This document shows, piece by piece, positions 1-7,847 of a stretch of DNA of 50,864 bases. Below the pieces are notes generated by a model. That model saw nothing but the letters and a program-made list of their open reading frames with translations, made no database searches and was not told the DNA's origin. Each line of letters opens with the position of its first letter. The first letter of the stretch is position 1. Origin of the DNA: a virus; IMG/VR virus record IMGVR_UViG_3300021062_000004, positions 1 through 50,864 of that record. One strand, written 5' to 3'. The translations under genes were made by a program, and so were the position numbers.

Positions 1-127
1 ATGGCATTCAACCGCAAGAAACGAAGAGGACTTCCCGCCCCGCGTTCCCGCAACGCCGGAATGCCTTCCGAGCAGGACCAGGAAGCGATGCTCAAGGGGC
101 TTTCGGACCGCGATGTAGAACGCATCA
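1..127. repeat. 127-bp repeat shared by both ends of the contig
   Basis: Bases 1-127 are identical to 50738-50864. The second copy restores the true upstream context of the first gene, whose start lies 3 bases after the stop of the gene ending at 50734. The sequence therefore closes into a circle of 50,737 bp. The length equals a common assembler k-mer, so it is more likely the overlap of a closed assembly graph than a packaged terminal redundancy. A 127-bp direct terminal repeat cannot be excluded from sequence alone. Confidence 0.95.
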
Positions 128-519
128 TGCGGGGCGGAGAGCCGAGACGAGGACTGCTTGGCCGCATCGGGGACTGGCTCCGTGGATCGGGGGGCGGGGG
201 CGGGGCGGATGAGGGGTTCATCGACACCGGCCCGCGATCCGTGGCGGCGGAGGAGCCGGACGACGCTCCCGGACAACTGTTCACTGAGGATGTCGGCAAC
301 GCCCCCAATTTCTTCGATGCGATGGCGGCTGGTCAAGTGCAGCCGCAAGTGCAAGTAGGGCGACGCCAGCGGCCGCAGCAGCCGGAAATCATGGTGAACG
401 ACTTCACGCAAGGAGGCTCCGGCGGCGGAGGCGACATGACGCAGGCTGATTTCCAGCGGCAAGTCCTGGAAAAGATGGACGAGATTCCGCAACGGATCGC
501 CGAAGCCCTTGGAGTGTAA
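1..519 (+). CDS. Late-block protein of unknown function, glycine-rich centre
   Basis: 172 residues, not recognised. The N-terminus is strongly basic (starts MAFNRKKRRG), then comes a stretch with a GGGGG run near residue 65, a Gln/Pro segment around 115-130, a second glycine run and an amphipathic C-terminal helix (residues about 145-170). The start is fixed by the copy at 50738, 3 bases after the upstream stop. Its place between a beta-helix protein and further structural genes suggests a minor virion or assembly protein. The gene is cut by the contig ends, so the copy starting at 50738 is only a 5' fragment. Confidence 0.75.
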   Translation: MAFNRKKRRGLPAPRSRNAGMPSEQDQEAMLKGLSDRDVERIMRGGEPRRGLLGRIGDWLRGSGGGGGADEGFIDTGPRSVAAEEPDDAPGQLFTEDVGNAPNFFDAMAAGQVQPQVQVGRRQRPQQPEIMVNDFTQGGSGGGGDMTQADFQRQVLEKMDEIPQRIAEALGV

Positions 520-525
520 GAGCCA

Positions 526-1323
526 TTGCCCATCACCTTCTCCAACGATCGGTACGGAAGTTTTCTCACGCGGGGCGTGGGGGACATCCTGTACGAGCGT
601 GCCCGCCGGGTGAAGCTGGTGCGTGGGCTGACCAACGGCAACTTCACGCTCAATGACGCGGCCCAGGAATTCATCAACGTCAATGGGCTGTTTCACCACG
701 TCCGCACGACGCTCCCGCTCCAGCGGGTAACGGTGAACCGGTTCGGGCCGGAGAAGGTGTATCTCCAGGCCGACTATCACCGGCGGCGGATTTACGGGAC
801 GTTCACCACGCCGTCGTTCGCGTTGGCGAGATTTCGCGGCTCAATGCGGTCGGTGTCATGGATTCGCGACACCGAGACGTTCAGCGACGGGCTGCCGTCC
901 GGCGACATTCATTTTCACTTCCAAAGCTCGGCGACCGAGAATCCCATCAGCGACCCGCAGGCGGTTCCCCGCGAATGGGTATGGAATCAACCGGCGGCGG
1001 TCATCATCGTTGAAACCCTGCTCAACTCGTCGCCGCTGGCGACCATCGCCGGCCGGCTTGGGAAAGTCAACTCGAACGCGGTGGTGGCCGGAGGCTTCAG
1101 CTTCCCGCCGCTGTCCGTGCTGTTCAAGGATTACCAAATCGACCCCATTGAGCAAGCGGACGGCTCGTTCAAGTGGTTCGTGCGGTACATCTTCGTTGTG
1201 GTCAACGGCGGGTACTACCGGCAGCATCCGGTGTTCAACATCAACGCTGGCCCGCCCGCGTGGGAGACGGCGAACACGGTCGAGTACGAGACCAGCAGCT
1301 TCGCCGGAGGGTTCCCGGTGTGA
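526..1323 (+). CDS. Late-block protein, putative virion component
   Basis: 265 residues, family not recognised. It begins with TTG six bases after the preceding stop. The next in-frame ATG is more than 100 codons in and would remove well-formed sequence, so TTG is preferred. The protein is rich in beta-prone and aromatic residues, without membrane segments or coiled coil. It overlaps the next gene by four bases (GTGA) and sits in a run of co-directional structural genes, so a tail or surface role is likely but is inferred from position only. Confidence 0.75.
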   Translation: MPITFSNDRYGSFLTRGVGDILYERARRVKLVRGLTNGNFTLNDAAQEFINVNGLFHHVRTTLPLQRVTVNRFGPEKVYLQADYHRRRIYGTFTTPSFALARFRGSMRSVSWIRDTETFSDGLPSGDIHFHFQSSATENPISDPQAVPREWVWNQPAAVIIVETLLNSSPLATIAGRLGKVNSNAVVAGGFSFPPLSVLFKDYQIDPIEQADGSFKWFVRYIFVVVNGGYYRQHPVFNINAGPPAWETANTVEYETSSFAGGFPV

Positions 1324-2090
1324 CGACGCTGCCGACCATCATCCCGGACGGAAGCTCGTTCAACGTCTTCACATTCGAGAATCGTGCCCTCATCGCACAG
1401 GCCATCGAGGCGGCGGCCGATTACATGAGCCGCCGCGATGATTTCATCCGCCGCCTCGCCATGATGCCGCCCATGCCCCCGACGCCCGGAGGCGGCAAGG
1501 GCGAGGTCCGCATCGGCATCGTGGAGTCCTACAGCGGCAACGGCGTCAATGGCGATCGTCTCTACAACATTCTCGACAAGGCGACGGGAGCACCGGTCGG
1601 CACCGGCATCCTGCCGTACCAAATCGACCATCCGGCGGTCAATGTCATCCCGGCCCCTCCAGGAACGGACGTGCTGTATTGGCTGGCACCGGAGGACCCG
1701 TTCAGCAACACGGTCCACATGATTGCCCTGAAGGAGAACTACAGCTCGGCGGCGTGCATCCAGGAGGAGCCGCTGCCGATATTCCAGCCTGCACAGGCTC
1801 CATCGGCTCCACAGACTTCCACGCCGCCAGCCCCGTCCATTCCGCAGGACATGCTCGACTGGCTCATCGCCAACGCCGCGAAGCTGCGGGGCGTGGCGAC
1901 GATGACCGCCGGGGCGGTGACTGTGAGCACCACCGCCGTCACCGCCAATTCGCAGATTCACTTGACGCCGCAGAACACGTCGGGCACGGCCGGAAGCGTC
2001 TACGTCTCCGCCCGCGTGGCGGGCACCTCGTTCACCATCACCAGCACGTCCGGCACCGACACCCGCGACGTGGCGTGGCTGCTCATTTAG
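1320..2090 (+). CDS. Late-block protein with Pro-rich linker and Ser/Thr-rich tail
   Basis: 256 residues. The GTG start overlaps the preceding TGA, with GGAGG a few bases upstream. Residues 1-145 look globular. A Pro/Ala linker (about 155-175) separates them from a C-terminal domain of alternating beta-prone Ser/Thr/Val residues (about 195-256), the composition of a small immunoglobulin-like or fibre-tip domain. The function is not recognised. Neighbouring genes with similar low-complexity beta composition suggest a virion surface protein. Confidence 0.72.
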   Translation: MTTLPTIIPDGSSFNVFTFENRALIAQAIEAAADYMSRRDDFIRRLAMMPPMPPTPGGGKGEVRIGIVESYSGNGVNGDRLYNILDKATGAPVGTGILPYQIDHPAVNVIPAPPGTDVLYWLAPEDPFSNTVHMIALKENYSSAACIQEEPLPIFQPAQAPSAPQTSTPPAPSIPQDMLDWLIANAAKLRGVATMTAGAVTVSTTAVTANSQIHLTPQNTSGTAGSVYVSARVAGTSFTITSTSGTDTRDVAWLLI

Positions 2091-2100
2091 GGAGGTCACT

Positions 2101-2511
2101 TTGGCGGCTAATCCTCGATTCATCGTCTCAGGGTTCGGAGAGCCGGCCGTCGTGGACGCCGTGGACGCCGACCGCTCCGGCGGCGGAACTTATGACACCG
2201 TTTGCACGGCCAGCACGGCGGCCGGCGGCATCTTTCACGGTGCGGTGGTGTGCATCGTCAATTCATCCCCGTCTTTCACCACCACCGACACGCTCATCAA
2301 TTTCTTCCACGACAGCGGGGCGAACACACGCTATATCGGCCACGCCGTCATTCCCCGCAACGACACGGCGAGCAACACCGATCCGCCGTTTGAAGTTCCG
2401 TTCACGCCGCTGGGCGGGCCTGTCGAGCTTGACCAGAACGACCAGATTCAAGCGGCGTTCATGTCCGGCTCCATGACCGCCCACGTGCGGGCGTTGGGGG
2501 GGAACTTCTGA
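2101..2511 (+). CDS. Small late-block protein, putative virion component
   Basis: 136 residues with a TTG start; GGAGG lies five bases upstream (2091-2095), which decides the start. Composition is beta-rich with Thr, Asp and Phe and a pattern like small jelly-roll or fibre-associated proteins. Its 3' end abuts the TTG start of the cysteine-rich protein. Function is unassigned. The position in the late operon suggests a structural role. Confidence 0.75.
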   Translation: MAANPRFIVSGFGEPAVVDAVDADRSGGGTYDTVCTASTAAGGIFHGAVVCIVNSSPSFTTTDTLINFFHDSGANTRYIGHAVIPRNDTASNTDPPFEVPFTPLGGPVELDQNDQIQAAFMSGSMTAHVRALGGNF

Positions 2512-3636
2512 TTGCCGGACTTTGTGCGAAGACTGACGCCTTCGGGCAGTTACCTCGCCTTGGCTCCGCAGAACCAGGGTGCTTTGCTCACCAACGAGAA
2601 CGGCATCGACTGCTGCTGCCCCACGCCGCCCGAATGCTTTCTCAAGATGGAGCCGTGCTCGTGCGGCCAGGATGACAACCGCTACACCTCCTGCTCGCAT
2701 TTCGAGGCGGCGGCGAAGGGCCAGTCCTGCATCGTCGTCAACATCGCCACCTCCGGCGACCCCGACTGCTACACCGTCTGCAACGCACCAGTCTTCACTG
2801 AGCTTCCGCCGGGAGCGTTGTTCACCACCATCTCCGCGACGAACGTAAGGCCCAACTGTGCGGAGTGCTGCGACCCGAGATGCTGGCATCCTTTGGAGGC
2901 TTGCCACATCACCGGATGCTCGAACGGGGCCACGTCCCTGTGCTCATCGGTTCCATCAGGCCAGTTCTTCGTCGCGTGCGAGGACGTTCCGCCCGAGTTT
3001 TGCCCGGACGGCATCATGAAGGCCAATGGGACGTGCTGGCGTGTGAACTGCGACGTGTCCACGGCGACGCTGCCCAACAACGCGATTGCCCTGGTTCCAA
3101 CCGCATGGTATGAAACATGCCAGGAGTGCTGCTGCCCGGAGCACTGCAACAACAACCACCACACGTTCTGCCTGCAAAGCTGCAACGCAACGCTCAACGT
3201 GCAGGTGGTGGGCATGAACACGACCGCCACCGAATGCACGAGCGGGCAGAACGGGGCCTTTTTCAATCCGACCACGGCGTCGGGCATCTTTCAGCGGGCG
3301 ACGACCGGATGCCTGTGGGTGGGAAACGTCGGCGTCAATTGCAGCGGTTTCACTCCCTGCCCTCCTTACGCTTGCATTCCGCCGCCGACGGAGCTTTTGT
3401 CCAAGATTCAGTGCGGGAGCCATCCGGTCACGTTTCAGCCGGGCTGGGTCGCGAACGTCTGGGTTCGCATGAGAACGGTCGAAAACAGCAACTGCTTCAC
3501 ATGCTGCACCAGGGAATTTGTCTTCTTCAACAGCGGCAACATTGGCGGATGTCCGCCTCCGGGCGGCTGGCAAAGCATTGGCGGCGGGCCGGTGGAACAG
3601 GCGTGCGGCGGAACTCCGATGCTTGTCGTTGGATAG
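2512..3636 (+). CDS. Cysteine-rich repeat protein of the late block
   Basis: 374 residues with about 39 cysteines (roughly 10 percent), many as CC or CCC followed by P-x-x-C, for example around residues 34-42, 118-123 and 204-211. The cysteine blocks recur at intervals of about 85-90 residues, and each unit carries a later C-x-V or CW-x-x-x-C element, so the protein looks like three to four degenerate tandem repeats. There is no signal peptide. The TTG start directly follows the preceding stop. Paired cysteines of this type can bind zinc or form disulfides after lysis. A virion location is inferred from gene order. I do not recognise a named family. Confidence 0.8.
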   Translation: MPDFVRRLTPSGSYLALAPQNQGALLTNENGIDCCCPTPPECFLKMEPCSCGQDDNRYTSCSHFEAAAKGQSCIVVNIATSGDPDCYTVCNAPVFTELPPGALFTTISATNVRPNCAECCDPRCWHPLEACHITGCSNGATSLCSSVPSGQFFVACEDVPPEFCPDGIMKANGTCWRVNCDVSTATLPNNAIALVPTAWYETCQECCCPEHCNNNHHTFCLQSCNATLNVQVVGMNTTATECTSGQNGAFFNPTTASGIFQRATTGCLWVGNVGVNCSGFTPCPPYACIPPPTELLSKIQCGSHPVTFQPGWVANVWVRMRTVENSNCFTCCTREFVFFNSGNIGGCPPPGGWQSIGGGPVEQACGGTPMLVVG

Positions 3637-3637
3637 G

Positions 3638-4039
3638 ATGCAAATAATGTTGATACACCACGCCTACAACGACACGCAAGGACGAGGTGGATTCTGGGTG
3701 CTTTATGCTGAAGTGGACGGGCCTTCGGCGTCTCTCAAAGGCACCAAGCATTACAAGACGACCGATGAGTTCCAGCAGGATTTGGCCAGGCTGTTCCCGC
3801 CGGCACCAACGGAAAGCGGAGATCAGTACGCATGGCCATGCACGCTGCGGGGCAATCCCAATCTTGCGACATGCCGGCAGTGCGAGCATCTGAAACCGAC
3901 TCCGAATTGCCCCGGATGTCCGCATTGCGAAAAACTGCCTGGGGAACCTAACAAGATGAGGCTGTATGATGTCATCATCCGTGGGGCGTGCCCGCTGGGC
4001 AAGCACAGCAAGGAGGCTGTCCATGCCAAGAATATATGA
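3638..4039 (+). CDS. Small zinc-binding protein with CxxC pairs
   Basis: 133 residues. A knuckle near residues 78-96 reads CRQCEHL, then C-P-G-C-P-H-C, giving at least five closely spaced cysteines plus histidines, as in small zinc ribbons. The CxxCxH element resembles the CKHW proteins at 4979-5206 and 15080-15406. ATG 3638 is used here; ATG 3647 is an alternative. The 3' end overlaps the next gene by 17 bases. The biochemical role is unknown. Confidence 0.7.
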   Translation: MQIMLIHHAYNDTQGRGGFWVLYAEVDGPSASLKGTKHYKTTDEFQQDLARLFPPAPTESGDQYAWPCTLRGNPNLATCRQCEHLKPTPNCPGCPHCEKLPGEPNKMRLYDVIIRGACPLGKHSKEAVHAKNI

Positions 4040-4982
4040 CGCCGCCGCCGACCTTCGGGAACGAATGGAGCAACTGGCAGGCCGTACTTACGTTGAACCC
4101 GCCGCCGCCGGCCGCACGCTCGCGGAGCGGCAAAACTACCTGATCGGGCAACGCAACCAGCTTCCGACACTGCCGCCGGCCGGGAATGTCGCGTTGGCCC
4201 AGCGGCAGTTGCAAGGCTCTCGCCGGGCGGGCGAACCGGACGACGTGTATGGCGGGCGGCTCGCGGCTCGTGGATTCCAGCCGGATGAAGTCAGCGACTT
4301 CATGTCCAACCAACCGTTCCGGCCCGTGCCGGTGAAACAGTCTGCCGTTGCGTCCGCACCCCAGCCGCAACGTCAATCACAATTCTCCCGTGGCGTGTAC
4401 CAGCGTCCGCAACCGCAGGCAGGCCCCATCACGCCCGGCTCCGCGAGGGCGTTGGGGATTCAGACGCCGAAGGATCAGGAAGCCATCGGTCGGCAGTTCG
4501 CGGCAACTCGGGCGGCCGCACGCGACCGGGAAGGCTCATTGGCGATGCTGGATGCTTTTCACGGCGTCCGCAAGTTCGAGAAGCAGCACTATGACCGGTT
4601 CGCCAAGCTGGCGGACCATGTGAATCCAAACGAAATGCGGCTGCTGCTCGACCAATTTGACGAAGGCGGGAAAAAGGGTCCGTCCCTCTCGGACATCGAG
4701 CGGTTCGTGGTGTGGCCGAAGAACGAGGCGGGCGAGCCGATGTACCCGGAGGACCCCAAGGAACTGACGCGGCTGTACGAGGATGCCCGGCAGCGGCTTG
4801 AGGACTTCCAGCGGCGTGGCGGAACAGGGTCGACCGCACAGGCCGCACCCCAGCAGTCATGGACGCAGCAGGACATTGAATCATTGGCGGCCCAAATCGC
4901 CGGCGAGATTCGGGCGAGCGGCAGGCAGCCGACTCCGAAGGACATCCGCGACGAACTGGCGAGACGAGGAGTGCGACGATGA
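4023..4982 (+). CDS. Late-block protein of unknown function
   Basis: 319 residues, beginning at an ATG preceded by AGGAGG at 4011-4016. The first half is Arg/Gln/Pro-rich and probably disordered. Residues 150-260 are helical and charged, followed by a Gln/Ala linker and a short C-terminal helix-turn region containing TPKDIRDELARRG. It lies directly before the large internal-virion-like genes and overlaps the CKHW protein by ATGA. A role in assembly or as a minor head protein is possible. No family recognised. Confidence 0.72.
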   Translation: MPRIYDAAADLRERMEQLAGRTYVEPAAAGRTLAERQNYLIGQRNQLPTLPPAGNVALAQRQLQGSRRAGEPDDVYGGRLAARGFQPDEVSDFMSNQPFRPVPVKQSAVASAPQPQRQSQFSRGVYQRPQPQAGPITPGSARALGIQTPKDQEAIGRQFAATRAAARDREGSLAMLDAFHGVRKFEKQHYDRFAKLADHVNPNEMRLLLDQFDEGGKKGPSLSDIERFVVWPKNEAGEPMYPEDPKELTRLYEDARQRLEDFQRRGGTGSTAQAAPQQSWTQQDIESLAAQIAGEIRASGRQPTPKDIRDELARRGVRR

Positions 4983-5206
4983 ACACCTGCAAGACGTGCA
5001 AGCATTGGGAGCACCCACGAAGGCGGGAGCATCGGCCTGAAGCACAATGGGGAGCATGTAATTGCAGAGCCGCGACTGACGATATCGCAATGGAGTGGCC
5101 AGGGGACGGAGAGTTGCACACCGTCAGCATCTTCGGCTGCATCCACCATGAACCCAAGAGTGGGCCGCATGGCGATAACTGCCAATGCGTGCTCTGTCTT
5201 CACTGA
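4979..5206 (+). CDS. CKHW-type zinc-binding small protein
   Basis: 75 residues with the pattern C-x-x-CKHW near the start, then G-x-C-x-C, then FGCIHHEP. Four to five cysteines and several histidines make a metal-binding mini-domain likely. The same order (CRTCKHW, GQC, FGCTHWEP) occurs in the protein at 15080-15406. Short proteins with this signature are widespread in phages, but their role is not established. It overlaps the upstream gene by ATGA. Confidence 0.75.
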   Translation: MNTCKTCKHWEHPRRREHRPEAQWGACNCRAATDDIAMEWPGDGELHTVSIFGCIHHEPKSGPHGDNCQCVLCLH

Positions 5207-5208
5207 CC

Positions 5209-7671
5209 ATGAGCACCCTCGACATCGACAGTGCGATTGAGAAGGCCCTGAAGCCGCCGGACGACGGTGGGCTGGACATCGATGGGGCCATTGAGCGAGC
5301 GTTGTCGCCGGCCCCGCAGGGACTCTACGGGTCCGCCCAAGTCTCTCTCGGCGGCGTCCAAGCCCCTCCCACGCCCGCCGGATATGAGCCTGCCGTCCAA
5401 TCCTACGTCCGCGACAACACCGCCGACGTGCCGCAGTGGGTGAAGGACATCGAGGCATCGGTCGGCATCATCGCGGAATCATTCCCCCGCCAGCGGCCGC
5501 AGCCTGACCGCTCCATCCCCGGCGAGATGGCCAGCCAGTTCACCGCAGGCCTCATGGGCGACCTGCCGCGTGGCATCGGCGGCGTGGCCCAGATGGCCGG
5601 CGACATGTTCCCGGAGTCGGAGATTGCCCAGACGGTGGGACGGCTTGGCGGGGCTTACGCTTCGGCAGGGGAAAGCGTGGGCCGTGCATTGCCGCCATCA
5701 GACCCCGGTGAACTGACCGGCCGCAGCATCGCCGGTGGCGTCTCCCGAGCCACCCCACAAATTGTCGGACAGGCTGGCTTGGCCTGGGCCACCGGCGGCG
5801 GCAGCGTGCCTGCACAACTTGCCATCTTCGGAGGCACGGCGGCGGCACCCGTCGTCGGCCAGCAATACCGCGACGCACTGGCGTACTACGAAGTGAATCA
5901 TCCGGACATGGACCCGCAGGAGATGCAGGAGCGGGCCAGGACGGAGGCGGGTGCGGCGGGACTCATCACCGCCGGCACATCGATTCTGCCGGGCCTGGCG
6001 ATGCTCCAGCGTGTGCCCGGTGCGTCCACGGTCCTGAGCAACGCCGCGTCGCGGGTCATCCAGTCCGCCGCCGGGGAAGGCATCCAGGAGATGTCCGAGC
6101 AGGTGCTGACGGACACCGTGGCGTCCATCGTCCGCGAGGACCCCCAGCTCTGGCAGCAGATCAGGAGCCTTAACCCGGAGTATTGGGATGGGGTGCTTCA
6201 CGCGGGCCTGATTGGGGCATTGACGGGCGGGGCGGTGAGGGGTGGGGTGGAGGCTCTGGGTCGCCAAGCTCAAGAGCAAGCCGACACAAAGCCGCATTTG
6301 ACCTCCGAACCTGTGCCTTTATCCACTCTGGATAGTGAAAGTGAACCTCTTGAAGGTAGATTTTCTGTTCCATCGTCTACTCCGGGTGCGGGGGTTCGGG
6401 AACAATCCGCCCTTGAGCGTCAAAAAGAACCCCCGACCTCTTCAAGTCGTCAAGGAGCCATCGTCGAAACCGAATCCGGTCAAGTCGCCTCATCGCAGGA
6501 GAGTTCAGACGCTTCTCCAATCGACATACAAACGCCCACACCGAAGCGTAAACCGCAATCGCAATCAGGCTCCACATCCCCCAATCCTATCACCCGCTCC
6601 GCCGACGAGCCATCGCCGCAAGGACCACGCACGACCAAGGCGGAATTGTTGGCTTCAAAGGCCGAGGTTGAAAAGTCGCAGGGCAAGCGATACGCCGACA
6701 AAATGGCGAATCAGCGGTTTCGTCTGCTATCGAAGAACCCTGATGAGATTCACGAGTATCGCGTTGCCGGTTATGTCACACGTTCGATGAAAGGCGACAA
6801 GTACACCCTGCATCTGGTTTCGGACACAGACAGCAAGGATTGGCGGATCGCTGACACCATCGACGTAACAGACCAGTATGTGAAGGCTCCCTCTACTGAT
6901 ATATCTACGCAAACACCTTCAAAACCGGCTCCAGAAAATCCAAAATCCATCGAGCGTGCCAAGGACGAGCCATCGCCGGAGGGCATGACCTCCGCCCGCA
7001 AGGTGGACATCAACCGGGACCGAGAGGCGTTGGGCCTCAACTCTCTCGATTCTCCCGAACGCCGCACATGGAAATCGGTGCTGGAGACGGCACAGAATGA
7101 GTACGACAAAGAGAAGGTGGACGACTTCGCCGCCGAGCTTGTCAGGAAACCACAGGCTATCGACGACAAGCAGACTGCACCGCTGGTCATCCGTTCGGCG
7201 GAACTGAAGAACGAGTACCGCGAACTCAAGGCGAAGATGGCCGCGACCACCGACCCAGCGGAAATCGCCGTGTTGTCCGCCGAGATGAACCGCAAACAGG
7301 ACAAGTACGATGTCGTGTCGCAGGCCATGCGTCAATCCCGCTCTGCCATCGCTCGCGGACTGACATTCAGCAAGGCCACCATTGACGAGGATTTTGACCT
7401 CATCTCCGTCAAGTCCCGTGCCAAGGCAGCTAAGGGGAAGGCGTTGACGCCGGCCGAGTCCAAGCGGTTCGAGGAGCTGACCAGCCAGCTTGAGGCCAAG
7501 ACGCGGCAGGTGGCGGCGTTGGAGAAGCGGGTGAACGAGCAGACGGCGATGCGGGCAGTGAAGCAGAGGAACCGCTTCAGCAAGATGAGCAAGGCCGAGC
7601 GGGACGTGGAGTTGGAGGGGTTGAAGGCGAAGGCGTTGGAATTGTTGAGGGCGGGATGTGGAGTGAACTGA
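5209..7671 (+). CDS. Large internal-virion / DNA-ejection-like protein
   Basis: 820 residues. ATG 5209 is preferred over ATG 5185 because it lies at the upstream stop. The N-terminus contains two copies of a short LDIDxAIExAL element (about residues 4-14 and 23-33). Residues 110-370 are Gly/Ala-rich with several amphipathic or membrane-tropic helices, residues 375-600 are Ser/Pro-rich and probably disordered, and residues 620-810 are charged coiled-coil-like helix. This architecture fits the large polyvalent or internal virion proteins that podovirus-like phages eject with DNA. It overlaps the next gene by ATGA. No catalytic motif seen. Confidence 0.7.
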   Translation: MSTLDIDSAIEKALKPPDDGGLDIDGAIERALSPAPQGLYGSAQVSLGGVQAPPTPAGYEPAVQSYVRDNTADVPQWVKDIEASVGIIAESFPRQRPQPDRSIPGEMASQFTAGLMGDLPRGIGGVAQMAGDMFPESEIAQTVGRLGGAYASAGESVGRALPPSDPGELTGRSIAGGVSRATPQIVGQAGLAWATGGGSVPAQLAIFGGTAAAPVVGQQYRDALAYYEVNHPDMDPQEMQERARTEAGAAGLITAGTSILPGLAMLQRVPGASTVLSNAASRVIQSAAGEGIQEMSEQVLTDTVASIVREDPQLWQQIRSLNPEYWDGVLHAGLIGALTGGAVRGGVEALGRQAQEQADTKPHLTSEPVPLSTLDSESEPLEGRFSVPSSTPGAGVREQSALERQKEPPTSSSRQGAIVETESGQVASSQESSDASPIDIQTPTPKRKPQSQSGSTSPNPITRSADEPSPQGPRTTKAELLASKAEVEKSQGKRYADKMANQRFRLLSKNPDEIHEYRVAGYVTRSMKGDKYTLHLVSDTDSKDWRIADTIDVTDQYVKAPSTDISTQTPSKPAPENPKSIERAKDEPSPEGMTSARKVDINRDREALGLNSLDSPERRTWKSVLETAQNEYDKEKVDDFAAELVRKPQAIDDKQTAPLVIRSAELKNEYRELKAKMAATTDPAEIAVLSAEMNRKQDKYDVVSQAMRQSRSAIARGLTFSKATIDEDFDLISVKSRAKAAKGKALTPAESKRFEELTSQLEAKTRQVAALEKRVNEQTAMRAVKQRNRFSKMSKAERDVELEGLKAKALELLRAGCGVN

Positions 7672-7844
7672 TGGGACATCATCCAGTACAAATCTCAAAA
7701 CATGGCCCAAAACTGGGCAGGAAGGCACGGAAAACCTACAAAGCCAGAGCGAAGCGATGGATGCGTAGGCTTGCAAACATTCTGCTAGAGGACGGGCCGA
7801 ACCGCTATCAGTATTCACGCACAACATGGTGGGACTGGAGTTGA
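7671..7844 (+). CDS. Small basic protein
   Basis: 57 residues, rich in Lys, Arg and Trp, starting at an ATG that overlaps the stop of the large upstream gene (ATGA). A central basic helix (GRKARKTYKARAKRWMRR) could bind nucleic acid. It ends three bases before the next large gene. Function unknown. Retained because of the coupled start and tight spacing. Confidence 0.5.
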   Translation: MGHHPVQISKHGPKLGRKARKTYKARAKRWMRRLANILLEDGPNRYQYSRTTWWDWS

Positions 7845-7847
7845 TGA

